DNA of 64,000 nt, taken from positions 124,001 through 188,000 of the forward strand of contig NZ_FONV01000001.1 of the NCBI RefSeq assembly GCF_900113015.1, read 5' to 3'. Positions 16,945 to 25,700 of the stretch are shown in pieces. The position numbers and the translations under genes were made by a program. The first letter of the stretch is position 1, and each line of letters opens with the position of its first letter. The stretch is from Actinoplanes philippinensis. GTDB taxonomy: Bacteria; Actinomycetota; Actinomycetes; Mycobacteriales; Micromonosporaceae. The notes under the pieces were generated by a model. The model was not told the DNA's origin, searched no databases, and saw nothing but the letters and a program-made list of their open reading frames with translations.

Positions 16945-17022
16945 GGTCCGAGTGCGGTACCGGTCAGGGTGGTCCGAGTCCGGTACCGGTCAGGGTGGTC
17001 CGAGTGCGGTACCGGTCAGGGT
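16945..17022 (+). repeat. Three tandem 26-bp repeats
   Basis: Units start at 16945, 16971 and 16997; the consensus begins GGTCCGAGTSCGGTACCGG and ends TCAGGGT. Units 1 and 3 are identical and unit 2 differs by one base. Each holds the palindrome CGGTACCG. The last unit covers the stop codon of the small minus-strand ORF. Confidence 0.85.
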
Positions 17023-17180
17023 GGTCCTTCGCGGTCGAGGCCACCGGTCCATCGGTCCGGGCTTTCCGGCTCGTCCTCCGGAGCCTCGTCGTCCACCTCG
17101 GTGAGTTCGTGTTCTTCGGCGAAATCGCCGGTGTCGTCAGGATCGCCGATCGGCTCCACGAGCTGCTCCCTAGGCGTCAT
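17016..17180 (-). CDS. Small acidic protein, unknown
   Basis: A 54-codon frame starting MTPREQLVEPIGDPDD, very rich in Asp/Glu (HELTEVDDEAPEDEPESPD), with no cysteine, TM helix or signal peptide. GAGGGAG lies 8 nt before the ATG at 17180. A second in-frame ATG at 17225 adds MTTREQRPSREGAAT; the DNA before both ATGs contains the same AGGGAGCAGCGACC piece, so this leader looks like a local duplication. Third positions are fairly GC-rich, which supports coding. It may be a small intrinsically disordered or regulatory peptide. It is upstream of nothing obvious on its strand, and its stop lies inside the 26-bp repeats. Confidence 0.45.
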   Translation of the reverse strand: MTPREQLVEPIGDPDDTGDFAEEHELTEVDDEAPEDEPESPDRWTGGLDREGPP

Positions 17181-17311
17181 GGTCGCTGCTCCCTCGCGTG
17201 AGGGTCGCTGCTCCCTCGTGGTCATGGTCGCGCGACTACCCGTCGCGGCGTGCGGTAAACGTCGCCGGCCGTCACAACGCCGGGTTGGCTGCCGCCTTCC
17301 GCCACCGTTCT

Positions 17312-19321
17312 TCAGCGGCGGCGGCCACGAGGGCGGTGAGCCGCTTCCACGACAGCCGCGACCACGTCCGCGACTCGATCACCGGACGCCGGCCCGGACG
17401 TGTCGATCACCATCTCGGCACAGCGCGCCGGGCTCTCGGCGAGCAGAGAATGGAAGCGTTCCTGCTGTTGTCGCTGTTCGGCGACGCTGCGCTCGGGTTT
17501 CCGGCGGTGAATGACGTCGATCGGCGCATCCGGCAGCACCAGCAGATCCGGAGCAGGCACGAGCACCTCGGCGACCCGCGCCGCCGCCGACCCGGGCCAC
17601 GGCGACTCCCGCAGGTCGTAGACCCACCGATCGGCGATCACCACCCGCCCGCGAACGAGCGCCGGAAGAACGTGACGCAGATACCGCCAGCCATACTCGC
17701 CGGCGTAATACCAGGCCGCCACCCGCCGCAGCCGCCTGTGGTCCAGCCCGTTCCGCCCACCGCCCTCGCCGTCCGGCCCGTTCCGCCCACCGCCGTCGCC
17801 GTCGCCGTCCAGCCTTCGCCCAACGCCCTCGCCGTCCGGCCTTCGCCCAACGCCCTCGCTGTCCGGCCCGGTACCAGCCACCGCCATCGTCGGCCGATCC
17901 GATCCAGAGCCTGTTCTCATCTCGCCCATCCGGCCCGAAACGGAACTCGTTTCCATCTCGGTAGGCCGACCCGATTCGGAAACCGATGTCGTATCCGTCT
18001 CGCTGGCTGATCCAAGGGCGGATGCAGTGGCTACCGGGGCCTGTGGGCCGGACGTATCTGCGGCGGCTGCGACCGGGCCGCCCGTCGAGGTTCGGCCCGG
18101 GCCGGCTTCCGAGGCGGCCGTCGGGGCCAGGCCATGGCCTGCTGCCGGACCAGCCGCCGAAGCCAGACCATGATCCGCTGCCGGACCAGCCGCCGAAGCC
18201 AGACCATGATCCGCTGCCGGACCAGCCGCCGAAGCCAGACCATGATCCGCTGCCGGACCAGCCGCCGAAGCCAGACCATGATCCGCTGCCGGACCGACTG
18301 ACGGGGCCAGGCGCTGGCCGGCATCCACGGCGAGCGGCGGAGCGGCATCCAGGGCGAGGGGCACGGCGGCATCCAGGGCGAGGGGCGGGGCGGTGGAGCC
18401 GACGTTGAGGAGGCGGCGGGCCAGGGCCACTCCCGGCAGGTTGCCGCGGGCCATGCCGAAGTAGGCCTGGGATGTCGGGAAGCCCCGGCTTCGCAGGCGG
18501 TCGCCGAGCATGGCGGCGACCGTGGACTTGCCGGAGCCGTCGGTTCCGACCAGGGCGACCACGACGCCGCGGGTTCGGAGGCCGAGGGGGCCGGCGGACG
18601 GGCCGGCCGGCCGGATGCTGTGCCGCTGGGCCCAGGTGGCGCCGATCGTCGCGGGCGCGAGGCTGCGGGCGGCCAGCCGGAGACGGGCGCGGCGGGGCAG
18701 CCGCGGGTCGGGGAGCGCCCCGCCGGCCGCGGCGATCAGGTCGGCGGCGACCGCGGCGCCGAGTTGGGCGGTGAGCCGCCGGGCCAGCGCGGTTCGGCCG
18801 GTGGGGGTGGCCGCGGTCCAGGCCTCGCGGGCTTCGGCCAGACGTTCGGGGCCGGGGATCCGCCCGCGCAGCACCGGGCGGACCAGCAGGTCGGCGACGG
18901 CTGCCGCGCCGGTGAGCCGGTGTGCGGCCGGGTCGACGGTGACCTCGGCGGCCGGGATCAGCAGGATCGGGCCGACGCGCAGGTCACCGTGGGTGAAGTC
19001 GACCACGCCGAGGCCGGTGTCGGTGACCACCGCGACGCCGGTGTGCCGCAGGCGGCGCGGGTCGGCGGCGTCGGCGATCACGGCGCTGGGGTACGCCCGG
19101 GCGAGCGCCGCCACCGGGTCGGGCGACTGTCGGCCGGCCGCGCACCAGACGTCCAGGTCGGCGGGCCCGTTGTCGGCGACCCAGCGTTCCGGTGCGCCGG
19201 CCGGCCCTTGCCAGGCCCAATCCGTTCCGGCGTCGTCGAGGACGGCCGTGATCGTGTCCCTGATCTCGGCGCGGCCCGCGACATGGCGGCTCACCTGCTC
19301 AGCAGCTATTTTCCCGGACAT
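17312..19321 (-). CDS. Nucleotidyltransferase-like/thymidylate-kinase-like fusion with repetitive insert
   Basis: A 669-residue protein. Residues 1 to about 220 hold a nucleotidyltransferase-like segment with ADNGPADLDVW. Then VVVALVGTDGSGKSTVAAML is a textbook P-loop of the thymidylate kinase family. The second half of the kinase fold (YYAGEYGWRYLRHVLPALVRGRVVIADRWVYDL and PDLLVLPDAPIDVIHRRK) comes only after about 220 residues of low-complexity sequence, including four perfect repeats of a 12-residue unit (AADHGLASAAGP). The family normally lacks such an insert, so it is a recent expansion. Start ATG 19321 has no ribosome site but a TATA-like run precedes it. It diverges from the flippase gene. 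Its substrate is unlikely to be dTMP; a sugar, lipid or nucleotide role in glycan synthesis is inference. Confidence 0.8.
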   Translation of the reverse strand: MSGKIAAEQVSRHVAGRAEIRDTITAVLDDAGTDWAWQGPAGAPERWVADNGPADLDVWCAAGRQSPDPVAALARAYPSAVIADAADPRRLRHTGVAVVTDTGLGVVDFTHGDLRVGPILLIPAAEVTVDPAAHRLTGAAAVADLLVRPVLRGRIPGPERLAEAREAWTAATPTGRTALARRLTAQLGAAVAADLIAAAGGALPDPRLPRRARLRLAARSLAPATIGATWAQRHSIRPAGPSAGPLGLRTRGVVVALVGTDGSGKSTVAAMLGDRLRSRGFPTSQAYFGMARGNLPGVALARRLLNVGSTAPPLALDAAVPLALDAAPPLAVDAGQRLAPSVGPAADHGLASAAGPAADHGLASAAGPAADHGLASAAGPAADHGLASAAGPAAGHGLAPTAASEAGPGRTSTGGPVAAAADTSGPQAPVATASALGSASETDTTSVSESGRPTEMETSSVSGRMGEMRTGSGSDRPTMAVAGTGPDSEGVGRRPDGEGVGRRLDGDGDGGGRNGPDGEGGGRNGLDHRRLRRVAAWYYAGEYGWRYLRHVLPALVRGRVVIADRWVYDLRESPWPGSAAARVAEVLVPAPDLLVLPDAPIDVIHRRKPERSVAEQRQQQERFHSLLAESPARCAEMVIDTSGPASGDRVADVVAAVVEAAHRPRGRRR
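18145..18288 (+). repeat. Four perfect 36-bp tandem repeats inside a coding region
   Basis: Units start at 18145, 18181, 18217 and 18253, all identical, beginning CCGGACCAGCCGCCGAAGCC. 36 is a multiple of three, so copy number can change without breaking the minus-strand kinase-like gene. Looser repeats flank it (about 17745-17880 and 18289-18400). Confidence 0.95.
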
Positions 19322-19429
19322 ATACCTATAAGTACGCCCGTCGCGCGCCGATGCGAGGAACCTTCGGGAGAATCGCGGCCGCCTCCACGAAATCAGCAGC
19401 TTCGGGACCGCCCGGCCGATACGGATCAC

Positions 19430-20668
19430 GTGCAGATCGACCACAGGCGTGCCGGCGGCGCGCTCCTCCGGGCCGCCGGGCCGATCGCCGTGGCGGTGGC
19501 CGTGCAGAGCGCCGGAAACCTCGCCTTCCACGCCCTCGTCGGCCGGCTTCTCGACCCGGCCGCCTACGGAGCGCTGGGCGCCCTGCTCGCCGCGATGGTG
19601 ATGCTCGGCATCCCGCTGGGCGCGCTGCAGACCGCCGCCTCGGCGCACGCGGCCACCCACGGGGCCGGGCGGGCCACCACCGCCGGCACGCTGCGGGCGG
19701 TCACGCTCTGGAGCCTGCCGGCCGGCGCCGTCACCCTGCTCGGCGCGCCGCTGCTCAGCGACTGGTTCCACCTCGACGGGGTCGCCGAGGCGGCACAGCT
19801 CGCCCCGTACCTCGTCGTCGCTGCTCTTCTCGCCACCGCACGCGGGCTGCTCCTCGGCGCCCGCCGGATCTCCGCGGTGGCCGGCACCTACCTGGTGGCG
19901 ACGGCCGTACGCCTGATCCTCGGTGTCGGTCTGGCCGTGCCCTTCGGCATCGCCGGCGCCCTCGTCGCCACCCTGTTGAGCGAGGTGGCCGCCCTGGCGG
20001 CCGCGGTCCGGGTCCTGCTCCGCGACCGCGAACCGGGATCCGGGACCACGCTGCGGCTCGGCGCGGTCGGCGGCGCGGCCGTCGCGGTGACCGGCCTGTT
20101 CCTCTTCTCGACGGTCGACCTGTTCCTGGCCCGGCATCACCTGGCCGGTGCCGAGTCCGGGTCGTACGTCGCCGCGGCGACCGTGGCCAAGACCGTCCTG
20201 GCGCTGCCCGCGGCGGTGATGGCGGCAGTGTTCCCCCGCATGGTCGCCGCCCACGACCGGCCCGGCCGGATCCGCACGCTGCTCGGCGCCTGCGCCGCGG
20301 TCGCCGGTCCGGCCCTGCTCGGCGCGGCGGTGGCGGCGATCGTGCCGGCGCTGGTGCTGACCGTCCTCTACGGCGACGGGTACGCCGGGGCCACCACGCT
20401 CGTCCAGGTGCTCAGCGGGGTCGCCGGATTCACCTCTCTGGTGACCGTCCTGACGAACGCCGCCCTCGCCCGCCGCTCCTGGATGACACTGATCCCCTGG
20501 GCCGGAGCCGTCCTCGAGGTCGCCCTGATCCAGCTGTGGCACGGCTCGGCCGCCCAGATCGCCGCATGCTCGGCCGCCGCGCTGCTGCCCACGCTGCTGC
20601 TGATCGCGGTCGCCGAGGGCCGGGCCTGGACACGCCGTACGCCGGTTCTGCAAGGGGTCAGAGCATGA
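19430..20668 (+). CDS. Oligosaccharide flippase (Wzx/MOP-like)
   Basis: A 412-residue polytopic membrane protein with about 12 predicted helices from end to end (IAVAVAVQSAGNLAFHALVG, LLAAMVMLGIPLGAL, LAPYLVVAALLATARGLLLG and so on). The opening GRLLDPAAYGALGALLA is the usual early motif of polysaccharide flippases, which move lipid-linked or free glycans across the cytoplasmic membrane. GTG 19430 is the first possible start after in-frame non-start codons, and homology begins at once. The stop overlaps the start of the degenerate kinase-like gene (ATGA), an unusual coupling of export and signalling genes. It diverges from the kinase-like gene at 17312-19321. Confidence 0.87.
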   Translation: MQIDHRRAGGALLRAAGPIAVAVAVQSAGNLAFHALVGRLLDPAAYGALGALLAAMVMLGIPLGALQTAASAHAATHGAGRATTAGTLRAVTLWSLPAGAVTLLGAPLLSDWFHLDGVAEAAQLAPYLVVAALLATARGLLLGARRISAVAGTYLVATAVRLILGVGLAVPFGIAGALVATLLSEVAALAAAVRVLLRDREPGSGTTLRLGAVGGAAVAVTGLFLFSTVDLFLARHHLAGAESGSYVAAATVAKTVLALPAAVMAAVFPRMVAAHDRPGRIRTLLGACAAVAGPALLGAAVAAIVPALVLTVLYGDGYAGATTLVQVLSGVAGFTSLVTVLTNAALARRSWMTLIPWAGAVLEVALIQLWHGSAAQIAACSAAALLPTLLLIAVAEGRAWTRRTPVLQGVRA

Positions 20669-22782
20669 GTTTCGCAGCACGTAGCCTGGCCGACGCTCTG
20701 CCGTACCCGGCCGCGATCGCCGACGACGACGGCCGCGTCCTGGTCGCCAACGAGCGTTGGCGGCACGCCAGCCCCCGGCCGGACTGCCCGGCCCATGGCA
20801 ACCTTCCCGATCTGGTACGCGACGCGGGCGCCGGATCCGACGTCGTACGGCCGTGCCGGTGCGATCCCGGCGCCGCCGCCACCGTGCGCGTCACCGGGCT
20901 GGAGAGCACGTGCGGTGCCCAGCGCCGCCTGATCACCGTGGAGAGCGCCACCGCCGGAAGCTCCCGGGACCGGCTCCTCGGGCTGCTCGGGCCGGAGATC
21001 CGCACGCCCGCCGCCGCCGTGACAGCGGCCATCGAGCTGCTGCGCGCGCAGGCGCTGCCGGCCGCCGCCCAGGAGACGATCGACGACATCCAGCGGACCG
21101 CTCAGGGGCTGGAGTCGCTGGCCGACGACCTGGCGGCGCTCGCCAGGCTGGAGACCGGGGAGCCGGTTGCGCCGGAGGGGCCGGTGGTGCTCCGGCAGGT
21201 GCTCGAAGGCGCCGCAGAGTCGATGGGCGCGGAGTGCCGGGAGCGCGGGGTCCTGCTTCTCGCCACGCCCGCGCCGGGCCTGCCCGCGGTGGTCGGGGGT
21301 GACGCCGCGGTGCTGCGGCGCATCCTCACCTCGGTCGTGGGGCACGCTCTGCGGCAGCCCGGGACCGGCGAGGTGGTCGTCACCGCCGAGGTGGACGGCC
21401 CTGACGCGTACCGCATCGACGTCACCGCCACCGGCGAGCCGCAGGGTGGTTCCGGGTTCGCTCCGGAGTCGGCCGAGCTCGCTCTCGTCGATCGGCTGGC
21501 CGGCGCCCTCGGTGGCGCCACGGGCGCGGGCCACGGCTCGCGGGCGCTGCGGCACGACGCCTTCCCGGCTCACGGGACCAGTGCGGCGCAGGAAACAGCG
21601 TCGGCGGGCGGCGGCACGACGGTGGTCACGGAGGCCGGTGGAGGGTTCCGGTGGAGCGTACGCCTGCCGTTGCACGCATTTGCGGACCGGGACGTGCCGG
21701 TGACCGCGCCGCCAGTCCAGGGGCGGGTCGCCGTCGCCGCGCCGACCTCGCGTTCCTGGCTGGCGCTGTCCTGGCTGGTCACGGCGGCCGGAGCGGAACC
21801 GGTTCGGGTCGGGCCCGGCCAGGACTCCGACGAGCAGTGGGCCGGTCTCGTGGTCCGGTGCGAGGAGAGTCCGGCGGCCGGCGGGACCGTCACGATCGGC
21901 TCGACCGGTTCGCCGGGCCGGGGCGGGACCCTGACCGCCCCGGTGACGCTCGACCGGCTCGCCGCCGAGCTACGTCGCCACCAGGCGGGACCGCGGACCA
22001 CGCCGGTGACGCTCGAGCCGCTGCCGCCCGGCCGGGTGCTGCTCGCCGAGGACGACGACGTCAACCGGACCGTCCTGCAGCGGATGATCAGCGTGCTCGG
22101 CGTGGAGTGCGACACCGTCGCCGACGGCCGGGCGGCCGTGACGGCGCTGCTCGGCGAGACCCGATACCACCTGGCGCTGCTCGACATGAAAATGCCCGGA
22201 ATGGGCGGCCCCGAGGCGACCCGGGAAGCCCGGGCGGCCGGCTGCACGGTGCCGATCCTCGCGCTGACCGCGACCACGCTCGCCGAGGATCAGGCCCGCT
22301 GCCTGGACGCCGGCATGAACGGTCACCTGGGGAAACCGATCACCCTGCCGGAACTGCGGCACGCGCTCGAACCGTACCTGACCGAGCCCCCGCCGGCCGC
22401 CGAGCCGGAGAGTCCCCCGGCCGCCGCCGTGCCGGACGTCCTGTCCCGCGCCCAGCTGCTCGAACTCGAGGCGCAACTCGAGGGCCGGGAACTCGTGGCG
22501 ATGACCGTCAACATGTTCCTGGCCGAACTCGACGGACGCCGGGAAGCCATGGCCACCGCCCTCGCCACCGGCGGCAACGACCGGCTGGCAGCGGTGGCGC
22601 ACACCCTCAAGTCGTCCAGCGCGCTGCTCGGCGCGCAGCCGCTGGCCGACGCGTGCGCCCGCGTCGAGCGGCTCGCCGCCACCCCCGTCGACGCCGCGAT
22701 CCTGGCCGCCGCCGTGTCCGAGGTGGATCACGCGGCTGCGGCCGCCGCGATCGCGATGGCCGCCTACCTGGACGAGAGTTAG
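20665..22782 (+). CDS. Degenerate hybrid histidine kinase (pseudokinase) with intact REC and Hpt
   Basis: A 705-residue paralogue of the kinase at 7615, sharing the PAS-like start (LPYPAAIADDDGRVLVANERW) and overall order. The kinase core is ruined: the H-box reads LLGPEIRTP, with P110 in place of histidine; the N-box asparagine is histidine (VVGHALRQ); G1 reads TATGEPQGG and G2 is gone. A vestigial pseudo-receiver follows. The true receiver looks functional (LLAEDDDVNRT, LLDMKMPG with D507, LGKPI), and an added C-terminal Hpt domain has AVAHTLKSSSALLG with H646. So it may accept and relay phosphate from another kinase but not make it. The frame is clean, with no stops or shifts, so it is not a pseudogene. 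Start ATG overlaps the flippase stop. Confidence 0.9.
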   Translation: MSFAARSLADALPYPAAIADDDGRVLVANERWRHASPRPDCPAHGNLPDLVRDAGAGSDVVRPCRCDPGAAATVRVTGLESTCGAQRRLITVESATAGSSRDRLLGLLGPEIRTPAAAVTAAIELLRAQALPAAAQETIDDIQRTAQGLESLADDLAALARLETGEPVAPEGPVVLRQVLEGAAESMGAECRERGVLLLATPAPGLPAVVGGDAAVLRRILTSVVGHALRQPGTGEVVVTAEVDGPDAYRIDVTATGEPQGGSGFAPESAELALVDRLAGALGGATGAGHGSRALRHDAFPAHGTSAAQETASAGGGTTVVTEAGGGFRWSVRLPLHAFADRDVPVTAPPVQGRVAVAAPTSRSWLALSWLVTAAGAEPVRVGPGQDSDEQWAGLVVRCEESPAAGGTVTIGSTGSPGRGGTLTAPVTLDRLAAELRRHQAGPRTTPVTLEPLPPGRVLLAEDDDVNRTVLQRMISVLGVECDTVADGRAAVTALLGETRYHLALLDMKMPGMGGPEATREARAAGCTVPILALTATTLAEDQARCLDAGMNGHLGKPITLPELRHALEPYLTEPPPAAEPESPPAAAVPDVLSRAQLLELEAQLEGRELVAMTVNMFLAELDGRREAMATALATGGNDRLAAVAHTLKSSSALLGAQPLADACARVERLAATPVDAAILAAAVSEVDHAAAAAAIAMAAYLDES

Positions 22783-22798
22783 GCCCGGCGGCGAGCCG

Positions 22799-25700
22799 TC
22801 AGCCGGTGCAGGTACGCCGGTACGGAACCTCGGGAATGTAACGGGCCCACTCGTCGGCGCCGAGGCCGCGGCCGGTGATGGCGCAGGCGTACGCGGCCGG
22901 GTCGGCACGGAGCTTGTTCAGCTTCGCGTAGTCCCACAGCGTGACGGTCGCGACCTGGCTGTCGGACCGGGCGGCGACGGCCAGGGTGCGCCCGTCGCTC
23001 CTGAACAGCACCGCCCGCGCCTTGCCACCGATGCCACGCAGCGAGACGAGCCGGATCGGTCCGGCCGGGTTGGCGGTGTCCCACAGGAACAGTTCGGAGT
23101 CCTCGTCCCCGGTCACCAGGGTGCGCCCGTCGGGGCTGAAGGCCACCGCGGCCACCTCGCCCTGGTGGCCGGTCAGCGTGGCGAGCCGGAGCGGACGGGC
23201 CCGGTCGGTGATGTCCCACAGCATCGCCAGGCCGTCGGACCCGCCGCTGACCACGGTGTGCCCGTCCGGGCTGAAGGCCACCGTGGTCACCAGTCCGTTG
23301 TGGCCGGCCGGCGTGCCGGCCCGTACGGGGGTGGCACGGTCGGTCACGTCCCACAGCGTCAAGCCGCGATCGCCGCCGGTGGCCAGCGTGTGCCCGTCCG
23401 GACCGAAGGCCACCGCCGCCCCGAAGGTGACGCCGCTCAGGGTCGCCAGCAGGGCGGGGCGGGCCCGGTCGGCCACGTCCCACAGCAGCAGCCGGGCAGG
23501 GCCGGCGACGACGGCGAGGGTGCGCCCGTCCGGGCTGAACGCCATCGCGTTCGTCTCCGCCGCGGGCTCGATCCGGCCCGGGAGCACGACCCGCCGGTCC
23601 GGGTGGGCCACCTCCGTCAGCGTCACCTGTCCGTCCTGGCGCCCGACGGCCGCCGCCGTACGGCCGTCGGGGCTGAAGGCCACCGCCCGCACCTCCGCGT
23701 CGTGGAGGGACAGGTCGGCGCCCCGGACGGGCCGGGCGGGGTCGGTCACGTCCCAGGAGGTCGCCGTGCCGCCCGGACCGGCGGCGATCAGGGAACGTCC
23801 GTCCGGCCGGAACGCCGCCGCCCGCATCTGCCCGCCCTCGACGGTGAGCGCGGCGAGCGGGTCCGGAGTCCCGAGGGGCCGGACGGTCCAGAGGGTCGCC
23901 GTGCCCGACGTGTCGGCGGTGACCAGTGTCTCCGCGTCCGGGTCGAAGGAGACCGTGTTGATCGCGCCGTTGGCCCGCACGGTGATGACCGGCCTGGGCC
24001 CCTCCGCGTAGGTCATGTCCCACACCATCGCGGTGCCCTGCCCGCCGCCGGCGGCCAGATGGCGTCCGTCCGCGCTGTAGGAGATCGCGTCGACGGCGCC
24101 GGCAAGCCCGGTCAGGTGGCGGAACGGATCGGTGCTCGGCTCCTCGGGCGGCAGGGTCGGCGGCGGCGCGATCCGGTCCTGCCCGGCCTGGGCGGTGGCC
24201 GTACCCCTCATGTCGTAGAGATCCACCCCGCCGGTGAAGTCCCCGGCGGCCAGTGTCGACCCGGTCGGATCGAACGCCATCGACGCCATGTTGAAGCCGG
24301 GCATCCCGCGGAGGAAGACGGGATCGGTCCGATCGCTCAGGTCGAAGACCCCGACGAACCGGGTCTTGTTCACGACCAGGGTGGCGCCGTCCGGGCTGAA
24401 CGCGAGACCGGCCACCGGATAGGGGGCCCACTCGTCCATCGTGGCGAGTTGCCGGGGCCGGGATCGGTCGGCCAGGTCCCACAGGGTCGTGATCCCGCGT
24501 CCGTCGCCCGTGACGAGGGTGGTCCCGTCCCCGCTGAACGCCACCGCGTGCACGTGGCCACCGGGCGCCACCGTGGCGAGCCGGACCGGACGGGGCCGGT
24601 CGGTCACATCCCACAGGACCGCGCCGCCCTCCCGGTCGACGACGACCAGGGTCCGCCCGTCCGGGCTGAACATCAGAGGGGTGTCGGCCGCGACCGGGTC
24701 GCCGAGGGTGGTGATCCGGTCCGGATCCGTCCGGTCGGTCACGTTCCACAGCGACACCTTGCCGTCGGCGCCCAGGGCCGCGAGGACGCCGTCCGGCCCG
24801 TGGACGGCCGCTGTCACGTCGCTGATCGTGCCGGCGTAGGCCGTCGTGCTGACGACACCGGTGACTTCGCTGCGGGTCGCGGCGTCGGGCGTCAGTTCCT
24901 GGGCGGCGGCTCCCAGCATCAGGGCCGTCCTCGGATCGCTGCCGATCGTCGCCTTGCCCTGCGTCGTCAGTCGCCGGCTGATCGCGATCCGCTGCTGCTG
25001 GTCGGCTTTGGCCTGTTGCTCGGCGGCTTCCGCGGCTGCCTTCCGGGCCTCCCGCTGCTTCTCCTCGGCGACCTTCGTCAGCCGCCGCGCCTCCGCCGCC
25101 AGCTTCTGCGCCTCCTGCTCCAGCTGCTGCGTCCGCCGGCCGGCCTTCTCCGCCAGCCGCTGCAGTTGCCGGGTCCGCTCCGCCGCCTGATCGGCGATCC
25201 GCTGCTGCCGCCGGGCCTCGGCGGTCGCCTGATCCGCCAGCCATTGCTGTTCTTGCGCCGACTGCTCCGACCGCTGCGCCTCGCTCGCCGCGGACACCGC
25301 CAGGGCCTGCTGCTCCTTCGCCACCTGCTGCTGCCGGGTCGCCTCCTGCGCGAACCGCTCGGCGCTGCCGCGTTGCACCTCCGCCACCTGCTGCTGATGC
25401 AACGCCTCGGCGGCCGCGGCCGTCGCCCGGTCCGCATTGCGCACCGACGACACGCTGGTCAGCACCGCCCACAAAGCCAGCACCAGCAGCGTCGCCAGCG
25501 CCCCGGACCCGAGCCGGCGCGCCCGGCGATGGTGCCGGACGTCCTCACCTTCCAGTTCGTCCTTGCTCACCCCGTGCATCGGGGCGGCCAGCTGGGCGAT
25601 CGCGTCCCGGAAGCGGGAATGCTGCAGGCTGAGGTGCTCGCTGCCCCGCGCCCACCGCAGATCCAGGAACAGCGGCTCCTCGGTGAACACCCCGCGCAGT

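Noticed and set aside
18145..18288. Regular repeats that could suggest a CRISPR array
   Set aside because: The units are contiguous 36-bp copies with no spacers and are in frame in a gene; the 18-, 26- and 41-bp arrays also lack spacers, and no cas gene is present.
20665..22782. Calling the degenerate kinase a pseudogene
   Set aside because: The frame is complete over 705 codons with intact receiver and Hpt motifs and a coupled start, so only the kinase activity seems lost.
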